From JALHTV01 sp049510055 (GTDB lineage: Bacteria; Planctomycetota; Phycisphaerae; SM23-33): DNA of 11,580 nucleotides. The notes under the pieces are model-generated. The model saw only the letters and a list, made by a program, of their open reading frames with translations. It was not told the DNA's origin and made no database searches. A program made the position numbers and the translations under genes. Of the stretch, positions 6,479 to 11,580 are shown piece by piece (the first letter of the stretch is position 1; each line of letters begins with the position of its first letter). Location of the stretch: the NCBI GenBank assembly GCA_049510055.1, contig JBEKZI010000070.1, forward strand, positions 1-11,580, given 5' to 3'.

Positions 6479-7687
6479 ATGCTAGGCAACACGTTCGGAA
6501 GACTGTTCCAGGTGACCACCTGCGGGGAATCCTACGGCTGGCATGAGGGCGATGGCGGCAGCGGCTGGGGCGGGGCGCTGCTGATTATCGTCAACGGCGT
6601 ACCGCCGGGGATCAAGCTGGACGTCAAGCGCGTCCAGCGCGAGCTGGACAAGCGCCGCCCCGGCCAGAGCAAGCTGGACTCCCCGCGCAAGGAGACCGAC
6701 CGCGTGGAGATCGTCGCCGGCTTGCAGGAAGGGCTGACCACCGGCGCGCCGGTGGGGATGGTCGTCCGCAACGTGGACACGCAGGACGTGCACATCCAGC
6801 AGTACCACGACGTCAAGGACGTCATCCGCCCCGGCCACGCGGAGGTGAACTTCTTCTACAAGTACGGCGAGCACGGCGATTGGTGCGGCGCCGGCCGGGC
6901 CAGCGGGCGCGAAACCGTCGGGCGCGTCGCCGGCGGGGCGGTGGCCAAGCAGATCCTCGCACGCGAGGGCATCGAAATCCTGGCGCACGTGGTGGAGTCC
7001 CACGGCATCAAGGGCCGCAGCATCGCCGCCGGCACGATGACGTTCGACCAGATGAAGGCCAACTATCGCAAGAACGATTTGAATTGTTGCGACCTCGCGG
7101 CCGCCAAGAAGATGATCGCCGACCTGCTGAAGGTCCGCCAGGCCGGCGACACCGCCGGCGGGGCGATTGAGATTGTCGCCCGCGGCGTCCCGGCCGCGTT
7201 GGGCGAGCCGGTGTTCGACAAGCTCAAGGCCACCATCGCCCACGGCCTGTGCAGCATCGGCGCGATGACGGGCCTGGAGTTCGGCAGCGGCTTTGCCGCC
7301 TCAGGTCTACTCGGCAGCCAGTGGAACGATCAGCCGTTCGTTCAGGACGGCAAGGTCTGCTTCCGCACCAACCGCTGCGGCGGATTCCTGGGCGGCATGA
7401 GCAACGGCGAGGATCTGGTGCTGCGCCTGGCCGTCAAACCCACGCCGACTATCTCCAAGCAGCAGGACACGGTGGACATGCGGACGATGAAGGCCAAGAA
7501 ACTGGCCGCCGTCACGCGGCGGGACATCAGCATCTGCCCGCGCATCTACCCCGTGGCCGAGGCCATGGTCGCCATCGCGATCCTGGACGCCCTATTCATG
7601 GCCCGCGCTTGGTATGGCGTGGCGCGGCTGGATCCCAAGTGGGAAAAGCTCACCGCCCCGCGCCACAAGGGCAAGTACACGATCTAA
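6479..7687 (+). CDS. aroC: Chorismate synthase (AroC), divergent active site
   Basis: Chorismate synthase removes phosphate from EPSP by an FMNH2-dependent 1,4-elimination, the last step to chorismate. AAGGA (6466-6470) is 8 nt before the ATG, and the open frame upstream is a shadow of aroA. The product is 402 residues, longer than most family members. It opens with the canonical GNTFGRLFQVTTCGES. It keeps RPGHAE (117-122, with His120), GRASGRET (139-146), GGFLGGMSNGEDLVLR (301-316), KPTPTISKQQ (320-329) and the last signature RRDISICPRIYPVAEAM (347-363). Two departures stand out. The first signature reads GESYG (16-20) where GESHG is nearly invariant, so the catalytic His is Tyr19. About 11 extra residues (WHEGDGGSGWG region) then follow before the strand leading to VPPG. 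In addition, the Arg before GGR is Cys136. The overall family call is secure; activity on the normal substrate is not proven. Confidence 0.92.
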   Translation: MLGNTFGRLFQVTTCGESYGWHEGDGGSGWGGALLIIVNGVPPGIKLDVKRVQRELDKRRPGQSKLDSPRKETDRVEIVAGLQEGLTTGAPVGMVVRNVDTQDVHIQQYHDVKDVIRPGHAEVNFFYKYGEHGDWCGAGRASGRETVGRVAGGAVAKQILAREGIEILAHVVESHGIKGRSIAAGTMTFDQMKANYRKNDLNCCDLAAAKKMIADLLKVRQAGDTAGGAIEIVARGVPAALGEPVFDKLKATIAHGLCSIGAMTGLEFGSGFAASGLLGSQWNDQPFVQDGKVCFRTNRCGGFLGGMSNGEDLVLRLAVKPTPTISKQQDTVDMRTMKAKKLAAVTRRDISICPRIYPVAEAMVAIAILDALFMARAWYGVARLDPKWEKLTAPRHKGKYTI

Positions 7688-7710
7688 AAACGGCACGTAG
7701 GGGGCCGCCT

Positions 7711-8712
7711 ATGGGACAGAAAACCTGCGCAAACCATCCCGACGCGGAAGCGGCGTGGTGGTGCCAGACGTGCGGAGGGTTCTGGTGCGGGGCTTGTTCC
7801 GCCAGGGGAGATGGCAAGCCGCACTGTCCTCGTTGCGGCAGCCGAACAGTCTCGCTCAATACAGGCCAGACGCAGGCGACTGCCAAGGCCCCCTTGTCGC
7901 TTCGAGCACCCCCCCAGCCGGCGAGCAAAGGCGGTGACCACCCTGGCTCATTTTACTCCAGCTTAGGCGCAGCTCTTCTCTACCCGATTAAAGGCACCGG
8001 CCGGGAGATCATCGCCGGCTGGGTTGTCTTCAATGCGATCCTCGCCATCCTTTCTTTTTTCCCCCTCATAGGTCTGATCACTAGCCTCATCGGCCTCTTT
8101 GTAACGGCCTATGTGTGTGCCTATGTGTTTACACTAATTTCCAGTTCCGCCTCAGGAGAAGACGATCCCCCCGATTGGCCCGACATCCACAGCATATGGG
8201 ACGACATTTTCCGTCCCGCTGCTCTCCTTGCAGCGACGCTATTGGTAGTCTTTTTGCCGACCTGGATATGGCTGCTTTTTCCCTGGATATGCTCGTTCTT
8301 CAATATTTCCACCGACGAAAGCAGCCTCCTGAGGTTTATAGGATCCCTTACCCTCCTAAGGCTGCTGGTGGTCCTGGGGGCGATGTGCCTGCCGATGACC
8401 CTGCTGTCGGTGGCGATGTACAACGGATTGGGCGGGCTGAACCCCGTACGGATCCTGGTGGCCATCGTCAAGGTGCTTGGGCCCTATCTTGTGGTCTGCG
8501 TTCTGATGATTTTGGTGCTGGCGGGGTATATCGCCTTTGGCTATCTGCCGAGGATACCTGTCGTCTCGCGAGTGCTGTCTGCAGGGGTCTTCATGTATTT
8601 TCTGATGGTTGAAATGCGCCTCGTCGGGTTGATATACCGTTTCTACATGTTGCGTTTAAACTGGTTTGATGAGGTTACGGACAAACGAATGCGGAGAAGT
8701 AGGGAAAAATGA
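7711..8712 (+). CDS. B-box-like zinc-finger polytopic membrane protein, function unknown
   Basis: This 333-residue protein was not recognised as a characterised family. The first 42 residues carry nine ordered metal ligands: C6-x2-H9, C18-x2-C21, C26-x2-C29, H38, C39-x2-C42. The spacing resembles a B-box or treble-clef zinc finger (CANHP, WWCQTCGGFWCGAC, PHCPRCG) and probably binds one or two zinc ions. A Ser/Thr/Pro/Gln-rich linker (45-85) follows. Then come five or six hydrophobic segments near 99-121, 122-143, 168-195, 207-237, 249-279 and 288-313, ending in a basic tail. The DDPPDWPDIHSIWDD loop at 151-165 is strongly acidic. The layout recalls Yip1- or DUF4013-type membrane proteins with a soluble zinc finger, by general shape only. 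AGGGGG lies 6 nt upstream of the ATG. Its stop overlaps the rpiB start (ATGA), implying coupled translation. Codon use is less GC-rich than in aroC or rpiB, as expected for a membrane protein or for a newer gene. Confidence 0.85.
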   Translation: MGQKTCANHPDAEAAWWCQTCGGFWCGACSARGDGKPHCPRCGSRTVSLNTGQTQATAKAPLSLRAPPQPASKGGDHPGSFYSSLGAALLYPIKGTGREIIAGWVVFNAILAILSFFPLIGLITSLIGLFVTAYVCAYVFTLISSSASGEDDPPDWPDIHSIWDDIFRPAALLAATLLVVFLPTWIWLLFPWICSFFNISTDESSLLRFIGSLTLLRLLVVLGAMCLPMTLLSVAMYNGLGGLNPVRILVAIVKVLGPYLVVCVLMILVLAGYIAFGYLPRIPVVSRVLSAGVFMYFLMVEMRLVGLIYRFYMLRLNWFDEVTDKRMRRSREK

Positions 8713-9140
8713 AAATCGCCATCGGCAGCGACCACGCGGGATTCGATTACAAAGAAGCCATCCGGCATTCTCTGGAGGCTCACGGCCACGAGGTGAAGGA
8801 TTTCGGCACGTTCTCGCCGCAGCCCTGCGACTATCCGGTCTTCATCCGCCCCGTGGCCCAGGCCGTGGCCGACGGCCATTTCGAGCGCGGAATCGTGCTG
8901 GGCGGCAGCGGCAACGGCGAGGCCATCGTGGCCAACCGCGTCCGCGGCATCCGCTGCGCCGTCTGCTGGGACCTCAATTCGGCGAAACTGTCCCGCCAGC
9001 ACAACGACGCCAACGTGCTTTCGCTGGGCCAGCGGATGATGTCCCGGGAAATGGCCTTGGAGATTGTGCACCTCTGGCTGGACACGCCCTTTGAAGGCGG
9101 GCGCCACGTGGCCAGAATCCGCATGATCGACGAGCCCTAA
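8709..9140 (+). CDS. rpiB: Ribose-5-phosphate isomerase B (RpiB/LacAB family)
   Basis: This 143-residue enzyme interconverts ribose 5-phosphate and ribulose 5-phosphate in the pentose phosphate pathway. It begins MKIAIGSDHAGF with Asp8-His9 at the usual phosphate/ring-opening site, has RQHNDANVLSLG (97-108) with the conserved His98, and ends with a typical FEGGRHVARI segment. The catalytic-base loop is GIVLGGSGNGEAIVAN (61-76). It has no Cys at the E. coli-type position but has Glu71, matching the mycobacterial type in which Glu replaces Cys as base. Sugar-phosphate isomerases of the same superfamily (for example LacA/LacB) remain possible. The ATG overlaps the preceding stop, with a purine-rich AGGGA just upstream. 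Confidence 0.92.
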   Translation: MKIAIGSDHAGFDYKEAIRHSLEAHGHEVKDFGTFSPQPCDYPVFIRPVAQAVADGHFERGIVLGGSGNGEAIVANRVRGIRCAVCWDLNSAKLSRQHNDANVLSLGQRMMSREMALEIVHLWLDTPFEGGRHVARIRMIDEP

Positions 9141-9166
9141 TCGCCGAGCCTGAATCGCCAAAAATT

Positions 9167-10069
9167 TCAATCGACGGGGAAGACTTTCGTGGGGCTAAGC
9201 GTTACGCCGTCTTGGGCCACCGTGCCGATGGCCACAAGTCGGCCCTGCTCGTTCAACGCAGCCAGCTCGACGGGAAAGGCCGGACTGATGATCGGCCGGG
9301 ACGGCTGGGGCGCCGCGAGCGTGACGTGTTGGCCCTTGGCCAGGCGGGCGCAGGCGGAGGCGTCCAGCGTGAGGCGGGGCATGTCGCCCAGGGCCAGGAC
9401 CGCCGGCAGCAGATCTTGCTGCGGGTCCAGGTCTTCCGGCGCGACGGCCTGGCCCAGGGTAAAGACCCCCACGGCCGTGCGGACCAACCGGCTGCAATAG
9501 CCGCCGCACCCCAATGCCGAGCCGATGTCGCGGGCCAGCGCGCGGATGTACGTCCCGCCGCCGCAGGAGACCGCCAGCTCCAGGGCCGGGTAGGCGTAAG
9601 CCAGCACGTCGATGCGGTGGACCTCCACCGTCCGGGCCGCCAGGGCGAAGTCCTTCCCCGCCCGGGCCAGCTTGTACGCCCGACGTCCGGCTACGTGCAC
9701 GGCGGAGTGGGCCGGCGGAATTTGCTCGATGGTGCCGACGAATTTTTTCAGCACCCCGCGCACCAATTCCTCAGCCGGTGCGTGAGCGTCTTGAGCGGGA
9801 GCGATCTGGCCTGTGGGATCGTCGGTGTCGCTGGTGGCCCCAAGCGCAATGTGCGCGACGTAACTTTTGGGCTGGGCCTGGACGTATTCCGCCAGCCGCG
9901 TCGCCGGTCCCAGGCACAGCACCAGCACGCCCTCGGCGAAGGGGTCCAGCGTGCCGGCGTGGCCGACCTTGGCCTGGCCCGTCCGGCGGCGAACCTGGTC
10001 CACGATGTCGTGGCTGGTGGGGCCGGGGGGCTTGCGGATGTTGAGCAGGCCGAACACCCTTGCTAGCAT
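9167..10069 (-). CDS. truB: tRNA pseudouridine(55) synthase (TruB)
   Basis: TruB converts U55 of the tRNA T loop to pseudouridine. From ATG 10069 the product is 300 residues, the usual length. The frame stays open to 10327, but that part lies antisense to the next gene and lacks family character. Motifs: GLLNIRKPPGPTSHDIV (7-23), the catalytic loop GHAGTLDPFAEGVL with Asp42, KSYVAHIALGATSDTDDPTG (68-87), the binding segment IPPAHSAVHVAGRRAYKLAR (117-136) and GTYIRALARDIG (172-183). A short PUA-like tail follows, with GQHVTL near 246-251. Upstream AGGG gives only a weak ribosome site. It converges with rpiB over a 26-bp gap and diverges from the DUF71 gene. Confidence 0.95.
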   Translation of the reverse strand: MLARVFGLLNIRKPPGPTSHDIVDQVRRRTGQAKVGHAGTLDPFAEGVLVLCLGPATRLAEYVQAQPKSYVAHIALGATSDTDDPTGQIAPAQDAHAPAEELVRGVLKKFVGTIEQIPPAHSAVHVAGRRAYKLARAGKDFALAARTVEVHRIDVLAYAYPALELAVSCGGGTYIRALARDIGSALGCGGYCSRLVRTAVGVFTLGQAVAPEDLDPQQDLLPAVLALGDMPRLTLDASACARLAKGQHVTLAAPQPSRPIISPAFPVELAALNEQGRLVAIGTVAQDGVTLSPTKVFPVD

Positions 10070-10095
10070 ACGCCCTGTGACCCCGCAGGCCAAGG

Positions 10096-10120
10096 GCAGC
10101 CGACTTGCCCGGTTGGCTGC
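10096..10120. promoter_or_regulatory. Inverted repeat in the divergent truB/DUF71 intergenic region
   Basis: GCAGCCGAC (10096-10104) pairs with GTTGGCTGC (10112-10120), nine pairs including one G-U in the plus-strand RNA, with a 7-nt loop. GGGCA (10094-10098) can alternatively pair with TGCCC (10106-10110), which would exclude the first stem. No clear promoter was seen in this 78-bp gap, and no known riboswitch was recognised. Confidence 0.3.
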
Positions 10121-10147
10121 GCAAAGGTACCCGTAAGGAGATCCGCG

Positions 10148-10840
10148 ATGCAGGGGACTTCCCCTTCCGTGTTGGACGTTGCCGGGCAGCCGTTGGCCTG
10201 CTCTTGGAGCGGGGGGAAGGACTCGGCTCTCGCGCTTCACCGCGCTATTCGCGCCGGCGGCCGCCCCCTGGCGCTGCTGAGCATGCTCACCGAAACCGGA
10301 CAAAGGTCGAGGTCTCACGGATTGCACGTCTCGATGCTCCGGGCGCAGGCGCGAGCCTTGGGCGTGCCCCTCGTCACGCGGTCGGCGACATGGGGCGACT
10401 ATGAGGCGGCGTTTCTATCCGCTCTTCAAGAGATGTCGGCCGTTGGTGTACGGGCGGTGGTCTTCGGGGACATCGACGGGGAGTCGAACCGTCGTTGGGC
10501 AGAGATGCTCTGCACCCGCGGCGGCCTTCGGGCGGTCGAGCCGCTTTGGGCTCGCCCACGGGACGAATTGCTCCATGAGTTCCTCGGCTTAGGCTTTCGA
10601 GCCACCCTCGTGGCCGTGAGGGATGGAGTGTTGGATAGCGCCATGCTCGGCAGAACGCTCGACGAGACGCTGCTGCAGGAGTTTGTCCGGGCCGGCATCG
10701 ACCTCAGCGGCGAGGGCGGGGAGTATCACACGGTTGTTACCCGCGGGCCGCTGTTTGCCCACCCGATCGAACTGGCCCCTGGGCAGCGCGTCCTCCGCGA
10801 CGGCTGCTGGTTCCTGGACGTGGCGGTTGCCGGCACCTGA
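10148..10840 (+). CDS. Dph6/DUF71 (COG2102) family ATP-pyrophosphatase
   Basis: This 230-residue protein belongs to the family of archaeal/eukaryotic diphthine-ammonia ligase. Bacteria lack diphthamide, so it probably activates a different substrate; comparative work has linked some bacterial members to B12 salvage. The PP-loop SGGKDS is at 21-26 and binds ATP for adenylation. Other family motifs are RSRSHGL (53-59), VVFGDIDGESNRRWAE (104-119), the EPLW motif (131-134) and the C-terminal DLSGEGGEYHTVV (185-197), thought to be the amidation-site motif. The start has TAAGGAG (10134-10140) with ideal 7-nt spacing. Nothing nearby points to cobalamin. The family assignment is firm and the reaction unknown. 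Confidence 0.9.
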   Translation: MQGTSPSVLDVAGQPLACSWSGGKDSALALHRAIRAGGRPLALLSMLTETGQRSRSHGLHVSMLRAQARALGVPLVTRSATWGDYEAAFLSALQEMSAVGVRAVVFGDIDGESNRRWAEMLCTRGGLRAVEPLWARPRDELLHEFLGLGFRATLVAVRDGVLDSAMLGRTLDETLLQEFVRAGIDLSGEGGEYHTVVTRGPLFAHPIELAPGQRVLRDGCWFLDVAVAGT

Positions 10841-10849
10841 AAACACGTC

Positions 10850-10881
10850 GCCCACCGTCGTGCCTTGGCGCGGCGGTGGGC
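10850..10881. terminator. Bidirectional terminator-like hairpin between convergent genes
   Basis: GCCCACCG (10850-10857) pairs with CGGTGGGC (10874-10881). The inner bases extend the stem to about 13 pairs, with wobbles, around a CCTTGG loop. It lies between the convergent DUF71 and hsp20 stops. The minus-strand side is followed by GACGTGTTTTC, a modest T tract; the plus side has only TTCC. Confidence 0.55.
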
Positions 10882-10906
10882 TTCCAAGCCGTGTCAGGTC
10901 GCTGGC

Positions 10907-11350
10907 CTAGGCCGCCTTGACCAGAATCTTGCGACTCTTGGCATGCGGGGCCTTAGGCAGCGTGATCGTCAGCACGCCCTCGTGGCAGACGGCCTCGATC
11001 TTCTCGGCGTTGACGTCCGTGGGCAGCAGGACCTCTCGCCGGAAGCCACCGTAGCGGCGCTCGCTGCGGTAATAGGTCTCGCCCTTGTCCTCGGTCTGGT
11101 CCTTCTTTTCGCCGCTGATCATCAGCGTGCGGCCCTCCACCGAGACGTTGATGTCTTCCGACCTCAGACCCGGGACCTCGGCTCGCACGACGATGGAGTC
11201 CTGACGCTCCGCAACGTCCAGCGCGGGCATCCACTCGCCGTCGGTCAGGAACCGCGTGGGCTCGAAGAATCGCTCCATCATGTCGCCGAAAGCGTCTTCC
11301 CATCGCCACAATGGCCACTGGTGCGTGTGCCTTCTTGCTAGCGTGGTCAT
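10907..11350 (-). CDS. Small heat shock protein (Hsp20/alpha-crystallin family)
   Basis: This 147-residue ATP-independent chaperone forms oligomers that hold unfolding proteins for later refolding. The start at 11350 is set by a strong GAGGAGGTGA that ends 5 nt before it; an in-frame ATG at 11398 has no comparable site and would add 16 basic residues. A short N-terminal arm (1-40; WPLWRWEDAFGDMMERFF) precedes the alpha-crystallin domain from about 41 to 133. That domain contains MPALDVAERQDSIVVRAEVP, EDINVSVEGRTLMISGEK, the YYRSERRYGGFRREVLLP segment and the GVLTITLPK motif at 125-133. The C-terminal RKILVKA (140-146) supplies the I-x-V anchor used in oligomer assembly. The closest named type is the IbpA/Hsp18-like class, but the paralogue cannot be told from sequence alone. 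Confidence 0.96.
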   Translation of the reverse strand: MTTLARRHTHQWPLWRWEDAFGDMMERFFEPTRFLTDGEWMPALDVAERQDSIVVRAEVPGLRSEDINVSVEGRTLMISGEKKDQTEDKGETYYRSERRYGGFRREVLLPTDVNAEKIEAVCHEGVLTITLPKAPHAKSRKILVKAA

Positions 11351-11438
11351 TTTGCTCACCTCCTCAACGGTCTTCTTGGAGTCCTTCACTTTTCGCATGC
11401 TTCACGTTCCACCTAACTGGGGTGCAAAGGATGTGCCG

Positions 11439-11466
11439 AATGGGGCCACAAAACTAAGCCTGTAAG
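11439..11466 (-). promoter_or_regulatory. Candidate heat-shock (sigma32-like) promoter for hsp20
   Basis: On the minus strand CTTACAG (11466-11460, 4 of 7 against CTTGAAA) is followed after 14 nt by CCCCATT (11445-11439), which matches the sigma32 -10 core CCCCAT. Initiation near 11431 would give a leader of about 80 nt. No CIRCE (HrcA) repeat was found in 11351-11493. The match is suggestive only. Confidence 0.35.
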
Positions 11467-11493
11467 CAACTAATAACACAGGAGTTAGAGATC

Positions 11494-11580
11494 ATGCTTT
11501 GCAGGGCCTTCGGCCTGGGGGTTGTCAATTTGGCAGTCGGGTGCCTGATAGGCCGAGGCCGTTGCATCAGAGAGGCCGGG
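11494..11580 (+). CDS. Possible start of a small or larger hypothetical protein, truncated by window edge
   Basis: ATG at 11494 follows AGGAG (11480-11484) by 9 nt and opens a frame that stays open for 29 codons to the edge. The product begins MLCRAFGLGVVNLAVGCLIG, then a basic Arg/Cys stretch, which could be a short membrane anchor or signal. A GGGCC-TTC-GGCCT stem lies within the first codons. Too little is present to name it, and it may not be a gene. Confidence 0.35.
   Translation, partial: MLCRAFGLGVVNLAVGCLIGRGRCIREAG

Noticed and set aside
5679..7243. Long minus-strand frames opposite aroA and aroC (265 and 253 codons)
   Set aside because: They are shadows of confidently identified genes, with compositional bias and no motifs.
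7249..7710. Upstream extension of the zinc-finger membrane protein into aroC
   Set aside because: That part is an out-of-frame reading of aroC. ATG 7711 has AGGGGG and starts immediately before the zinc ligands.
8115..8612. 165-codon plus-strand frame inside the membrane-protein gene
   Set aside because: It is a frame-shifted reading with no membrane pattern or motif; the main frame has both the zinc finger and regular hydrophobic segments.
10070..10327. N-terminal extension of TruB by 86 residues
   Set aside because: It would overlap the DUF71 gene antisense, and TruB family similarity starts at about residue 6 of the shorter product.

Overview
The window looks like chromosomal DNA from a GC-rich bacterium, most plausibly a planctomycete of the Phycisphaerae/Sedimentisphaerales type. 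This placement is an inference. It rests on three things: a very long secreted glycine-rich repeat protein of the kind common in Planctomycetota and Verrucomicrobiota, a glycine/arginine-tailed RRM protein, and housekeeping genes scattered in small mixed groups rather than in classical operons. No phage, IS element, CRISPR array or defence system was seen.

Layout. Positions 1-2024 (minus) hold the 5' part (674 codons) of a huge open frame for a secreted beta-strand-repeat protein whose 3' end lies beyond the left edge. A gap of about 540 bp (2025-2561) carries a good minus-strand promoter for that gene and a plus-strand promoter for ilvC. ilvC (2562-3578, plus) encodes a class I ketol-acid reductoisomerase. 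A REP-like inverted-repeat block and a tRNA-Ala(GGC) on the minus strand follow. The RRM protein gene (3951-4313) is preceded by a promoter and a perfect 15-bp palindrome. Next on the plus strand come purN (4435-5073), aroA (5163-6443), aroC (6479-7687), a B-box-like zinc-finger membrane protein (7711-8712) and rpiB (8709-9140), the last two overlapping by ATGA. truB (9167-10069, minus) converges on rpiB and diverges from a Dph6/DUF71-type ATP-pyrophosphatase gene (10148-10840, plus). A hairpin separates that gene from the convergent small heat shock protein gene (10907-11350, minus). A possible further plus-strand gene begins at 11494 and runs off the right edge.

How they fit together. The middle is a biosynthetic neighbourhood: branched-chain amino acids (ilvC), purines (purN), the last two steps to chorismate (aroA then aroC) and pentose phosphates (rpiB). 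The other genes serve RNA handling (RRM protein, truB, tRNA) and stress (hsp20). The most noteworthy observations are active-site departures in otherwise well-conserved enzymes. AroC has Tyr where the invariant His of the GESHG signature belongs, followed by an insertion of about 11 residues. AroA carries Ile and Phe at the positions equivalent to E. coli Thr97 and Pro101. IlvC has an acidic cofactor loop that suggests NADH use. No wholly new system could be demonstrated.
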